DNA of 64,000 nt from Orbilia blumenaviensis (lineage: Eukaryota; Ascomycota; Orbiliomycetes; Orbiliales; Orbiliaceae). The notes under the pieces are model-generated. The model was not told the DNA's origin and ran no database searches. It saw nothing but the letters and a program-made list of their open reading frames with translations. The stretch spans positions 1,302,001-1,366,000 of the forward strand of contig JAVHNS010000011.1 of NCBI GenBank assembly GCA_036872755.1. Reading direction: 5' to 3'. The stretch's first letter is position 1. Every line of letters begins with the position of its first letter. Shown here in pieces: positions 1-11,192 of this stretch. A program made the translations under genes and the position numbers.

Positions 1-740
1 TTCTTAATTTAATAAAAGTGTAAATAAATATTAAAACAATGTTTTTATTAATTTATATTATTATTTTAGTGGTTTTATTAATTTATATTTTATATTTATA
101 TTTATAAATTTTTAAAATTTAATAATTAAAATTTACTTTGATTTAGTTTAAAAAGATAATTTAGATGGTATATTAATTATGGGTATATGTATTTTTTTTA
201 ATGGTAATTTTATATTTTGGAAATTAAAAAAACAGGATTTTATTGTGATAAATTTAACAAAAGTAGAATACTTAATTATAAACTAAATTATTAAAAAATA
301 TATATGAATTAAAAAGAATTTATTAATTTTTTTTAATATAAAGATAATAATTATAATACACAATGATAATAATTTTGTTATAAATGTAATTAATAACTTT
401 AACAATTTAACAATTTTAAAATATTTAAATATATATTAATGTTTTATTAGTTAAGAAATTGAAAAGGAAATAATAATTATATTAAGAATATTAATTATTA
501 AAATAGTGGTTAATTTTCTAATAAAATTTCTTTTTAAGAATTTATTTCATTGATTATATATTATTATTAATTTGAAATTATTATTTATAAATAGTAATTT
601 ATTAATAAATTTATAGTATAAACATATATGTAAAGTATGTAATAATTAATTTTTTTTTTGAAATTAATTATTTTATTATTTTTTATTTTATTAAGTGTTT
701 AAAAAATGTATGCAAATAAGTATTAAATAAGGTTTTATGA
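1..740. repeat. extremely AT-rich block
   Basis: Almost only A and T, with many TA steps, no open frame of note and a fairly sharp change to ordinary composition near 740. This is what repeat-induced point mutation of an old transposon, or a piece of mitochondrial DNA, would look like. I see no recognisable gene or terminal repeat, so the origin is undecided. It continues off the left edge. Confidence 0.7.
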
Positions 741-1617
741 ATATAATTATCCAGGAAAGTGTTAGGTTAGACAACCATGTTTTATGTGTTGTGCCATCAC
801 GTGATTAATACATAAATGTACTTAATTATGAACACCATCGTTTAGATTATCAATTAATCAACAATTACCATCTTACCATCTCTGATAGAAACTGGGGTAG
901 CTCTGAGCTTGGCTTCTGGCAGTGCCTGCAGGCAATACGAGAATTTGAAGGTTCATCCGAAGTTTTTATATATCCCCTCCTCGAATATGTCAGACAAAGC
1001 TCGAGAAATGCCTCCGAATGGCTATCTCCCGTTCAACCTACTAGCTTAACCCTTGCCTTATTTCCAAGGCCTCAATAACTTTTTTTGCATCGGTCGCAAT
1101 TTGAATGCTAGACTTTTCGCCCCATGGAGAGGCCGGAACCGATGCATTGTCATGCATGTCTGTATATTCCCGTCAGACTGCCAGCGGAGGCGCTGCCGAT
1201 AAAAGCACGGCGATGACAGGCCACGGCAAGCCATCACCAAAGTGTTCTGGGATGAGACAAAATTCCTCGTGGAGACCTTGCCAGCATGGTGCATTGTCTC
1301 ACAATCTTGCCTATGCACCTCTAGGGTTCTTAGCACTGGGGTCTTTTCGCATATTGCCGATAAGTAGGTAGATATCGACCATAGCCGACTGGAAGGCGAG
1401 CATAATTATCTTTGCTTGATAAAATGATTATTGAGATGTCAGCAACCGGGAACTCAATTGCATGTTTCTTATAACCGCATCGATGTACCGCCAATTGGTT
1501 GGGGATTCCTTTCTTCGAGTCTAGATATCTTCTGGATTTGCTTCCAGTAGCAAATCGAGCCATTCCTGAGGCCGGATCATCTAGATATCTGGGTCAGCAT
1601 CCAGGGAAAAAATCAAC
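741..1617. other. intergenic, upstream region of the secreted repeat protein
   Basis: Ordinary base composition with short, overlapping frames on both strands (longest about 90 codons) that show no family resemblance or splice structure. It probably holds the promoter of the gene starting at 1618. No gene supported. Confidence 0.5.
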
Positions 1618-4116
1618 ATGAGGCTCGTCGCTCTAACCTTCCAGTTAATTGGCATCTCGAATGTCCTCGCCTACCCGTTCAGAGATGGCATGGCAGCAGG
1701 ACTGAGCTATGGTCTAGTGAAGAGAGGACCGGAGCTATGTCCCGCACGTTATCAGGAAGGACAGATTCAATTCTTCGCGTTTCCAGAGTCCGTTTTTGTC
1801 GCCATAAGCTCTACAAGCAGGTAAAGCACCGTTCCAGCTATTGCATTTACCAAAAGGTGATTTTCTGTTCTATAGATCTAACGACCTGATAGCAGAACAA
1901 CCACCCGAAGCACCACAGCACAAACAACGACACCGTCGACGACGGCCCCCACTACACAGGCAACCACCACGCGGACAACTACACCGGCAACCACACCGAC
2001 TACTACACCAGCTACTACACCGGCCACCACACCGGCCACCACACCGGCTACTACACCATCTACTACACCATCTACCACGAGATCCACTACCACCACCCCT
2101 TTCGTAGTCGTTTGTCCAAGCACAGCTCCATCATGTGAAGCTAGCGGTTGCTCCGGAACTGTGTCTCCAGCTGGCAGCGGTAATCCTACCTGTAAATCTA
2201 CGAACCTATCTGGGTGCACATGTATCCCATCTATAGACACACCCGGCTACAATTGTATAAACCAAAGCTGCAGCGCCAACAATTGTGCCGGAAGCTTTAA
2301 CAACAATGGAGCCAGCGCCACGGTAAGTCTTGAGCTTTTTTTTTTTTTGTTTAGGAATCAAATAGAAATTGGATTTTCCCAACTAACTACCTATCTAGTG
2401 CAAAAACTATGGAGCTGGGTGTGCTTGTACCCCAACAACAGCTATGTGTGGTAACTCTGCCTCCTGCGATGCTGGCGGGTGCGCAGGAACCTTTGATAAC
2501 GGAGGAGCATTTGCCACATGCAAGGGCAACTGGGCTACCTGCCGGTGTAACCCAACTCCCAATACCTGTGGGAACTCAGCTTCCTGTGACGCCGGTGGGT
2601 GTGCGGGCACATTCGACAACAATGGAGCTCTCGCCACCTGCAAAGGCAACTACGCTACTTGCCGCTGCAATCCTACCCCAAATACATGCGGCAATCGTGC
2701 CTCATGCGATGCGGGCGGTTGCGCGGGTACATTCGACAATAATGGAGCGTTAGCTACATGTAAAGGGAACTGGGCAACGTGTAGATGCAATCCCACGCCT
2801 AATACATGTGGTAACCCAGCATCCTGTGATGCTGGCGGATGCGCTGGTACATTCGACAATAACGGTGCCTATGCTACTTGTAAAGGCAATTGGGCGACTT
2901 GTCGCTGCAATCCTACACAAGGAAGCGGGGGCACCTGTGGTAACCGTGCAAGCTGCGATAGTGGTAATTGCGCGGGTGCTTTCCTTGGTAACAATCCTTT
3001 ACCGCAATGCACGAATATGTGGTCGCCGTGTTATTGCAATGCAACACCTAATACCTGTGGGAACCAGGCTCTGTGCACTTCCAATGGTTGTAATGGGCAG
3101 TGGGATGGGAACAGTGGTATTGCTAGATGCACTGGTAACTTTGTTGGATGTCGATGCACCCCCACGCAGAGTGGGATATGCGGTAACCGGGCGAGCTGCG
3201 ATTCTAACGGATGTGCCGGCGCTTTCTCTGGGAATACTCCTTACCCACAATGCACTGGTGCCTATGCACCTTGTAACTGCAATCCTACGGATGGGACCTG
3301 TGGGACTCCAAGGGGGTGTGATACCAATGGATGTAATGGCCAATGGGACTCAAATGGTGTTGCTCGCTGCACAGGTAACTTCATTGGCTGTCGATGCAAT
3401 CCTACTTCGGTAAGTATATTCAGTCTCTTCTGATTCATGAAACCAATTCTCATGGTCCTATTGCTGTGGTCTTTGTAACTGACAGTGATGTTGTTTAGAA
3501 CACATGCGGAAACAGGGCTGGCTGCTTCACTAACGGCTGTGCAGGACGGAGGGGCAGCGACGGGGTCTGGCGTTGTACTGAGAGATACGCTCCTTGCGGT
3601 TGTTATTATAACGCACTATGGGGATTTCTCGATCGGGATCCGGGATGGACCGGCGGTCGATATGATATCAGATCAAATGATAACGAATGCAGTATGTCTT
3701 CCTCTTCTACTTCACAGGATTTAATCACCTCTTCCTCCGCTGCTACTTTTGCTGACTCTAACCTAATAGCCAACCTACCATCAAACTGGAATGACGTCGC
3801 AAGTTCCATTTCAATTCTTGCTTGGACCATTAGATGTCAGTTCTACGTGTACGTTACAAGTCCTCCTGCCCCCACCCTGTTCTATGATTTTACAATTAAG
3901 AGATCTCTAAGCTAACAACCTTTTTTTTTTTTTTTTTTTTTCGTTTATAGGGATATCAACTGTCAGGGCGCCAGTATTTACGGGAACTCCGAGCGCAATG
4001 TTGGCGACAATCACTGGGATTTACAAGGCGCCAACTCTTTCTTTGACAATAAAATCTCGTCGTACAAGTGCTGGCTCGATCCCTTATCATTCTGCGGTGA
4101 TATACCGTGTTGGTAG
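1618..4116 (+). CDS. secreted mucin-like protein with 11 six-cysteine repeats and a betagamma-crystallin-like C-terminus
   Basis: Five exons: 1618-1820, 1893-2322, 2399-3409, 3499-3848, 3951-4116 (719 aa). The sum is divisible by three and all junctions keep phase. Residues 1-18 look like a signal peptide. A Thr/Pro-rich, probably O-glycosylated linker follows (codons about 1896-2100). Then come eleven units of about 40 residues, each with six cysteines in the pattern C-x5-6-C-x4-C-x11-13-C-x5-6-C-x-C, the best conserved containing CDAGGCAGTFDNNGA. The last 90 residues hold two motifs typical of betagamma-crystallin folds: NWNDVASSI and YVDINCQGASIY followed by FFDNKISSYKCW. The first acceptor is a tandem TAGCAG (ends 1892 or 1895), so one residue may vary. 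Intron 4 contains T21. I do not recognise the repeat as a named domain. A role at the cell wall or as an extracellular adhesin/effector is inference from architecture only. Confidence 0.8.
2113..3603 (+). repeat. tandem cysteine-rich coding repeats (about 120 bp units, 11 copies)
   Basis: Eleven in-frame units interrupted by two introns; the first intron cuts unit 2 and the second lies between units 10 and 11. Units 3-6 are nearly identical as protein but differ at many synonymous positions. Units 7-11 are more diverged, alternating AGAF-type and NGQWD-type versions. Confidence 0.85.
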
Positions 4117-4886
4117 GTCACATACTTAGGCTGGTTAAAATTTCTTCTATGTTGCATACAAAGGTGGTTTGTAAAATTGATGGATAAATGCATGTTCGAT
4201 TTCTGCATTGATTCAGCATATGTACCGCCCACTGAGCCTTAACCAGATATCTAATATAAAAATACCGTAGGGGGTTTGGGTACTTTTCTGGGACTGCTTC
4301 CGAATAATAAAACATTTTAAAAAGAAATCAAGCCGTCTTGTTGTCTTTCAAGTCGTTATTTATACTGTTTTAAGTTCCCTTTTTTCTATAAACCGTCTTG
4401 AGAAACCAGCCAAAACCCCGTACGGTATATATACTTGCTTGATTATTACGTTGACGTACAAATATGGAATCCATCAAAGTGCAACAGGCAACCCAACCAG
4501 AGAAGCCTATCAATGTTACGCTGATGTAATCTACGAACATATCCCAAGATCAATTAGGTTTAACTAGGTACTCAACTCGGATCATTTCATAATCAAAAAA
4601 AGAAAGAAAGAAAACCATTCCTCTTTAGTTCGTGCACCAAAATAGGTTAAAGTTAAGCAGTTTGCTGGATAGACTTCGGAAGAACTTCTCACAAAACCAG
4701 TCCCGCTTCCCCAGAAAGCCGTATCCGACACCGAAAGGGCCTCGGTTCACGCTCGTGCAATAAATAAAATCCGCCGGACCTTGCTCTTTTTTTTCCCTCA
4801 ACATTACTGCACCTGTATCATCTCAAGGCCTATCTACCAAAAAAAAATAATAAAAAAAATTAAAAATTTAAAAAAAACTACTAAGA
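4117..4886. other. intergenic
   Basis: Downstream of the secreted protein and upstream of the acetyltransferase. It contains A-rich and GAAA-type simple sequence near 4590-4615, and an A-rich stretch just before the ATG at 4887 (about 4840-4880). Likely terminator and promoter; no gene seen. Confidence 0.5.
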
Positions 4887-5717
4887 ATGGCAAATTCCGA
4901 AAAGGACGCCTTGGCCATCGCCTTCGCCCGGACGTTGGATAATATACCGTGGTGCGAAGATTACGAAAAGATGATATCTGGAGTTCTGTGAGTACGCACT
5001 ATCCCCTCCCCAATCCATCCATTCTTTGAACCTTATGCAAATTAAATAAAAGCCCAGGCGTTAATATATCTTTTTTTTTTTTAAAGATACAACGCACAAG
5101 CACCCGAGCTTGCTGGGGGCCGTTTCCGTGCACGAAAGCTGGTGCACAGATACAACAACTACTTTCCAGAAGATGCAACGCGAGATTCCCTCGCGGATGA
5201 GAGGGAGGTGATGCTCCGCCAGATGATGGGGAGGATCGGTAGACAGCCTTTCATGGAGCCACCGATTAATGTTGATTACGGCTGTAATATCGTAATCGGT
5301 GATAATTTTTATTCTAATTTTGGGTCAGTTAGTTCGAATGTTTCCCTTCCCCCCCTCCCCAAATCTAAAAATACGGATAACCCCGTAGCTGACCTTAACA
5401 GCCTGATCATTCTGGACGTCGCACTGGTCAGGATTGGAAGCAGAGTGATGTTTGGCCCAAATGTGTCTATCTACGCTGCCACTCATGAGACAGGTGTGCA
5501 GTCACGTCGGGACGAATTGGAGTATGGGAAAGCTGTCACAATCGGGAATGACTGTTGGATCGGGGGGAACGTAACCATCGTGGCGGGAGTTAATATAGGG
5601 AAAGGTTGCACTATCGGTGCGGGTTCGGTGGTTACCAAGGATATTCCGGATTGGAGTGTCGCGATTGGATCCCCTGCTAAAGTTGTGAAGAAGGTGGACC
5701 CGGTGCCTGATATCTGA
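4887..5717 (+). CDS. maltose/galactoside O-acetyltransferase-like (LacA/Maa family, left-handed beta-helix)
   Basis: Three exons: 4887-4987, 5087-5323, 5402-5717 (217 aa). The family transfers acetyl from acetyl-CoA to sugar or related hydroxyls in the cytosol. The N-terminal helical part reads MISGVLYNAQAPEL and RARKLVHRYN. It is followed by hexapeptide repeats (GCNIVIGDNFYSN, IGSRVMFGPNVSIY), the catalytic-histidine region AATHET, and IGAGSVVTKDIPDWSVAIGSPAKVV, all diagnostic. Length fits the family (about 185-220). The second intron (5324-5401, 78 bp) is a multiple of three without a stop, so the frame stays open through it. Splicing restores the expected NFGLIILDVA, whereas retention inserts 26 unrelated residues. 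The natural acceptor substrate is unknown. It lies on the same strand as the secreted protein upstream, with no evident functional link. Confidence 0.88.
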
Positions 5718-7345
5718 TCCGCTCTTTATTACCTCTGGCATCCCGATTTTGTCATCACTACCTGCCTAACTTAGCTTCGTTTCTAAGGGTTAAGTTGCCC
5801 GGTCTTGATATAGTACGAAGAAGAAAATCTCTATGGGGATCCTCCTCCAGAGTTTGCTCCTTATATATGTTACTTAAGCGTTCGCTGATGCCAATGTCAC
5901 ATCCTGCTGTGAGTAGCCCGACTACCTGTAGCCTGGCGTCGATAACCAAACTATCAGAACACCCCTCCCTTCCGCCTTGGAATTTTCGACGGAATCCAAT
6001 AGGTGCCGATTGTCTCGACAAGCATGCTGCGCTATGTAGATCGGGCTAGTCTTGGTGGGGAAAATAGGTCCTGGAGTCCCTCAGGTTTGTTGGAAGTACA
6101 ATATGATGATACGTTAGGCTATAGAAGTTATCTCCTGATTCAAAATAGTACCCGATAGTGCGGACCATGAGACACCCTGAACACCCTGAGCACTTATACC
6201 TGTACCGCAATCAACAGCTTTCCGATAATCTGTACCGGTGGCGGTTAAATCCAACGCACAGCTTTTCTGAACCTTCCTATTTAAAAAACTGTAGAATGCG
6301 TCGAATGGGCTATATTTCGGCTGGAAAGAGTAGCTGTCTTGACCCTTCCACCTTCGCAACCCACACCTAAACAATCTTTATTATTATAAGTGAAAACGAC
6401 TACTTTCAAGTTTTGTAAATATGCCTAAATGCAATACCGCATATGGGATGTTTTCATCATGAAGGAAGTTTATGCTATTTAGATTTATAAATACTCTGAC
6501 CCCGACTGCCGTGTGGGCAGAGTGGTATTCTCGTGGGTATACTATACTACGAGACCAATTACACTCACAGCTTAATATTTGATTATTAGATCTATAAATT
6601 TATTTAATAGCTACGAAGCCACATGATGGCGACTGCAAGAACCTGATCATTAAGCTTTTGCAAGATTTTACTCTGCTATAGTGTTGACAATGTTGCATTT
6701 CAATTGATGCAAGAGAAATAAATATTGTTAATTCAAAAATATTTTTAATATAGTAAAAGTATAGGTAGTTTTACGATAGTGCTATGTGAAGTGATGTTGC
6801 AATACGTTAATACGGAACTCGAACCCGGTGTCATGCATGCCTAGATACAGGATTAGAATCCTCGTTTTCCAGCTTGACGTCCCAAAATTTTTTTGAGTAC
6901 TTCGCTAATGGGAGTTAGAGTTATAATATATAGCTGTATCAGGTAAACGCAGATTACAAATATCGTTCCGCGTATAAATGTTGGACGGGGCGGGTAAATT
7001 TATAAAATTCCCATGGAACCTATGCTGGAATACCACGGAAATCGAGCGGATGAAACTACGGAAGGAGAAAACTCGATGGTTTAAAACTGAGACACCTCCC
7101 ATGTCAAATAAAGAAAGGACAAGAAACTAGCGCAGATATACGCGAATAACTATTGGGGATCAAAAAGAAAACTGTAAATGACATGAGCGTAGTCTCAAGG
7201 CTACTACAGACATATAAAGTCGGTTAAACAACGGCAAATAGGTGCATACCATCCGCGTAGTCGTCCTCAAAAATCCATATTTGAAATTTTGGGATTACTT
7301 TCGTAGGTAAAATAAAAAAAAACTGACCAAAGTTCTCAGCTTCAT
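5718..7345. other. intergenic with a tRNA-like relic on the minus strand
   Basis: No supported protein gene. Around 6805-6885 the minus strand has pol III-like boxes (A-box-like TCAAGCTGG and B-box-like GGGTTCGAGTTCC at tRNA-like spacing) and a hairpin AGGATTCTAATCCT like an anticodon arm. The acceptor and T stems do not pair. The rest is unremarkable and AT-leaning. Confidence 0.4.
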
Positions 7346-8806
7346 TCATTCTTTTTCCTTTCCAGTACCATCCAGCTTTAGCTCAGCCTTCAAATCATTC
7401 AGTCGTGCCTCAACCTCCCGATTCAAGTCTCCTACTCGCTTGTTCGCAATCGCGACCGACTCCAGCCTCAAGCCAACAGTTGCCTCGGGATCCAGCCCTT
7501 CTTGAAGCTCTTCCAGCAGCTTGTCCCCGAATTCATCTCTCAGGTCATACAATTCGTCTCTGACAATATCTATCTCTACCTCCATCTCCAGCTTGAGCTC
7601 CTCGATCTCATTCTTAAGTTCTTCGATTTCTTGACGTTCATTCTTCAAATCTTGAAGGCCCTGTTTTAACACCGCCCTCATCTGATTCAGATTTGTTGTC
7701 AAGTCATTTCTCATCTCTTTGAGAGTATCACGCAGCTCGTGAGCCTCCAGACTTTTGGGTTTTGTATTTTCTGGCCCCGCAACAGGGATATCTTTCTTGC
7801 GGATTTGGGGCTCAACGCTCGTCTCCTCCTCCTCCTCCCACTCTTTCACCGTTGAATTATAATCCAAAATAGAATCCCGAATGCTCTCATAGTTTCCTAT
7901 CCATATTAACAGAAACGGGGTCACGGCAAGGTTTTTCTCCAAGAAGACACCATCAGCCAGTACCAGGCTTTTCCAAAAAGTTGCGTTCTCCAGGTCCTCT
8001 TGCTCGCGTTTGATTACGGCCATAAGACCATAAAGCTCGTACCGCATCGGGTTACAATACATCATCACATTTCCGTCAGTAGCGGCGTCTATAGCCCTTT
8101 TACAAGCCATCTCCGCTTGACTGAGTAAACCGTTTCTAGCTTCAGTCTCTTCAGCTGAACTTAACTGACCCGCGGTCGGAATTTTAAAAAACTGGTCAAG
8201 GAAACCAACCGCGGAAGTCGCTTCCCTATAAGCCGTCTGAACCAGCAGCGGGTGATCCAAAGGCATGAAATCCAGTTTTGTCAGGACCTCCCATGCCTCG
8301 TCATACTGTTGGAGACGAATGTGTGAGCGGAGAAGGTCAATCTGAAGGTAGGTAAGCATATTCGAGGAATTGGTCGCTTTTGGCACGCTGATGATCGCAT
8401 CTGTGATGAATTCGGTGTTTTTGATGTGTCTGTTGAAGCTGTTGATTAATTTGAGGATACATTGGTGCGCGACTGGCCAGTTATGCTGTCTTAAGGACCT
8501 ATCCAGGATATTTTTGATGTAGCCGAGATGCGTGGTAAGCTGGCTGGTGCGAAAAGCAGTAGGATCGGTGGTGGTGGTGTTTGATATTGGGCCAGAAGTC
8601 TTCCACGGAGGCAGAGATAACAGCGTCTGAGTAGACTTTGGGGGTTGCACGATAACCTTGGATTTGGGGAGAGTTTTAGATTGTGGGTTCGTCGGTTTCT
8701 TGGAATTCCCAGTTTTATTCGCGCCTCCGAATACGAATACATCTGAGGAAAAGGTGAAGTTTTGGCCGTTCGGGTCCGAACCCAGGAATGAGCCACCTTG
8801 GGACAT
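7346..8806 (-). CDS. conserved-looking protein with helical TPR-like middle and C-terminal coiled coil
   Basis: Single exon, 486 aa, start at 8806. Residues 1-75 are polar and disordered. Residues about 85-310 are a helical region with TPR-like spacing (LGYIKNILDRSLRQHNWPVAHQCILKLI, then LLRSHIRLQQYDEAWEVL, then MACKRAIDAATDGN). Residues about 335-355 are acidic, and about 370-480 form a long Glu/Lys/Leu-rich coiled coil. There is no signal peptide or membrane segment. I do not recognise the family with certainty. The opening helices vaguely recall the TPR-like region of RNA polymerase I core-factor subunit Rrn11, but this is a weak impression. The gene is convergent with the acetyltransferase and in the same direction as RPB10. 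Confidence 0.75.
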   Translation of the reverse strand: MSQGGSFLGSDPNGQNFTFSSDVFVFGGANKTGNSKKPTNPQSKTLPKSKVIVQPPKSTQTLLSLPPWKTSGPISNTTTTDPTAFRTSQLTTHLGYIKNILDRSLRQHNWPVAHQCILKLINSFNRHIKNTEFITDAIISVPKATNSSNMLTYLQIDLLRSHIRLQQYDEAWEVLTKLDFMPLDHPLLVQTAYREATSAVGFLDQFFKIPTAGQLSSAEETEARNGLLSQAEMACKRAIDAATDGNVMMYCNPMRYELYGLMAVIKREQEDLENATFWKSLVLADGVFLEKNLAVTPFLLIWIGNYESIRDSILDYNSTVKEWEEEEETSVEPQIRKKDIPVAGPENTKPKSLEAHELRDTLKEMRNDLTTNLNQMRAVLKQGLQDLKNERQEIEELKNEIEELKLEMEVEIDIVRDELYDLRDEFGDKLLEELQEGLDPEATVGLRLESVAIANKRVGDLNREVEARLNDLKAELKLDGTGKEKE

Positions 8807-10172
8807 TTTTTGGGCTTTCGCTATGAGTATTCACCAAAATAATAATAATAATCGATATTGGTGGTTATTGCTTGTCGTGGCGATATCGCGATGTTATTGA
8901 TAAATATATAATGACCCGCAGGCTTTCCCCCTTGGATTTGAACATATACCTAGGTATATAGTGTTGGACCGCCAGACTTAGATCTATAGATATCGTACGT
9001 TTGTAAATTAGACCATGTGCATTCCAGCCCGATGTCTATATAAGCGCTGTCGAAGCGCCGAAGCTTTCAAGATTCGATCCTCAGCTGCAGTTTGTCCTTT
9101 TTATTCTGGTACCGAAAATTACAAATTAGGAGGAATCGAATTCTACGCAAATGTGGGGGGGGCGGACGGGTATAGTCTAAGAACCCTTCCTATTGAAGGC
9201 TTTTTTCACACCTTTTTTTTTTTTTTTTTTTTTTTTCCCTCAAAAAAATAGGCAAAAATGATTTTCATGAAAAAGTTGAATTTTTGTGGCTTGATAGTGT
9301 CTTTATATATCCCAGCGGTTCGGATGACGGCTGGTAATGGAGGCGGGGGATGCCAAGCTGAAGAAGGACTGTCGGCTGAGGTTTTAATTAATTAAAATAT
9401 GTTTGGACCAGGGGGGGTTTCCAGTCAAAGGGCCAATTGCAATAGATGTCTCCTCATAGATATAATGGCTAGTCGAAACACTCGATCTTTTTACTTTCTT
9501 CTCTTCCAAACATCTATATACACCGCAGGTACAGTAAATCTGGTGCTATATATATTGATATACGGTTACATGTACTGATACCTATACAAGGCCAAGTAGG
9601 TAGATATTTAGATGACTCAGGTACCCATTCGTGAGTACTCATAAAAATAAAATATGATATGATAGAAGGTGATAATAATAAACGCCAAATGTCTATCCCA
9701 TTTGAATGCTGTAAACCCCGAAACTTTAAGATAAAACAAAAATCTGAGCTGCCACAATATCAATAATAATACAGAGGAGGATAAGATAGTACACATAGAA
9801 GGTGGCCAACCCAAAGCTCCCAGTTCACACAACTGATGCACCGGAGGTGTAGGCGCAGGTGTAGATATAGGTGTAGGTGTAGTAGTAACAGTAGTAGTAG
9901 TAATGAGGGAGACGGGTGGGAATGATTCATGTCCGTATCATTTTCGTTCGTTCGTTATAGCATATGAATACAGCAGTTTGGAGCTTTCCCTCTCGGTCGT
10001 AATATCATCCCCCAAAAAGCCCGCCGTGTCAAACCCGTTTTGTAAATGTGGGATAGCGGGTGACGAGCGACACCAGCATAGTGACAATGACAGTGACAGT
10101 GATTGAAGTTGTAGTTGTAGTAATACCAGTAGTGATAAACGACGATAAAGAGGCATAGAGTCTCCCTCCCAT
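8807..10172. other. intergenic with T24 and GTA/GGTGTA simple repeats
   Basis: Contains T24 at 9213-9236 and a degenerate GGTGTAG/TAGTAG repeat at about 9845-9903. Short frames have no family features. The stretch lies between the promoter of the TPR-like gene and the 3' end of RPB10. A minus-strand open frame reaching into it (to 9938) overlaps the last RPB10 intron and exon in another frame and is not taken as coding. Confidence 0.5.
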
Positions 10173-10760
10173 CTAGTTCTGCCCGCTACGGGCTTGGAAT
10201 CGCAGAGCGCGCTCCGTTGGATTGTACCTGATTTTATACTATTAGCTATGCCATCCCTATCCCTGTCCCTATGACCATTGAACGGTATCCTGAAGGAGGA
10301 TGTGTGATAATTAGAAAGAGATAGAGGTACCTCAGCAGCTTCTCGATCAGGTCCACGTGGGTCATGATCATTCTTCGGCAGCAGTATCGCTTGCACCCGA
10401 GCTGGTCCATCGCATCACTACACATCTCCCAGATCAGGTCAGCTTTCCCATTCCATTCGATTCCATACTATACTATATATCATAGCATATCATATCATCT
10501 CGTCGAGTAATAGCAATATCGTGTACGGCATAGGGATAGCTGGTGGATAGAAGGAGAAGGGAACGGACCCTTCGTTGACGCCGTCCTCGAGCAGGCGCAT
10601 ATATGGCTCCCACAGATCACCGACAACCTGATGGGGAAAAAAGTCGCGACCTCATTAGCTATCCATCACTTTCTCTTTGATGATAATAACACTCGAGAAA
10701 GATAGAGAGAGAGAGAGAAAGTACCTTGCCGCAGCTGAAGCATCGGACCGGGATAATCAT
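10173..10760 (-). CDS. RPB10: DNA-directed RNA polymerases I, II and III subunit RPABC5 (RPB10)
   Basis: Four small exons on the minus strand: 10760-10725, 10627-10569, 10417-10331, 10227-10173 (78 aa, the usual length). RPB10 is a shared zinc-binding subunit of all three nuclear RNA polymerases and helps assemble RPB2/RPB3/RPB11. The product begins [12 protein letters not shown], with the first CxxC of the zinc site, and continues [20 protein letters not shown]. It then has [10 protein letters not shown] (second cysteine pair), [10 protein letters not shown] and a RYNP ending, all hallmarks of the family. Introns are 97, 151 and 103 bp. Ignoring the last intron would give an unrelated hydrophobic tail, while splicing to 10227 restores the conserved RYNP. 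The gene is transcribed divergently from UTP17. Confidence 0.93.
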
Positions 10761-11192
10761 CGTGTTCTGTCTGTTCGATAGGTGATAATACTGTATTCGA
10801 GGAGGAGGAGCTGAGGAGTGAGAGGATCCGATGACGAAGGGATGGATGGATGAAGAATTGAAGATTGCGTTTTTCTTTAGGTGTTCGTCTGCGATTGATT
10901 ATTCTGTTTTAAGCCGCCAAACCCCCCCAAAAAAATAAAAAAATAAAAAAAATAAAATTTAGCGACCCAGCGAAAAAAAAAAAGTTATCAAACTGCAACT
11001 ACAAGCTAAAACTTCTTCTTCTTCACCATCTTCATCTTCATCTTCGACACCGACGGTCTTCCTGACAATCCCCTCATAACCACCGTCGGAACCTCCACCT
11101 ATCTTATATTATTAATATCATTCTTATTATACTAATAATAGCTAAGAGGAATAGAGAGGACAGAAGAAGAAGAAGAAGAAGAAGAAGAAGCA
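10761..11192. promoter_or_regulatory. bidirectional promoter region between RPB10 and UTP17
   Basis: 432 bp separates two divergent start codons. It contains dA-rich tracts at about 10921-10984, which in fungi tend to exclude nucleosomes, and a GAA repeat (about 11165-11190) just before the UTP17 ATG. A shared promoter for a polymerase subunit and a rRNA-processing factor is inferred from arrangement only. Confidence 0.5.

Noticed and set aside
1878..2240. 120-codon minus-strand frame rich in Val and Gly
   Set aside because: Antisense shadow of the Thr/Pro repeat linker of the secreted protein.
9938..10396. 152-codon minus-strand open frame overlapping RPB10
   Set aside because: It runs through an RPB10 intron and exon in another frame. 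RPB10 exons 3 and 4 explain the sequence far better, and the rest is Leu/Ser repeat-driven.
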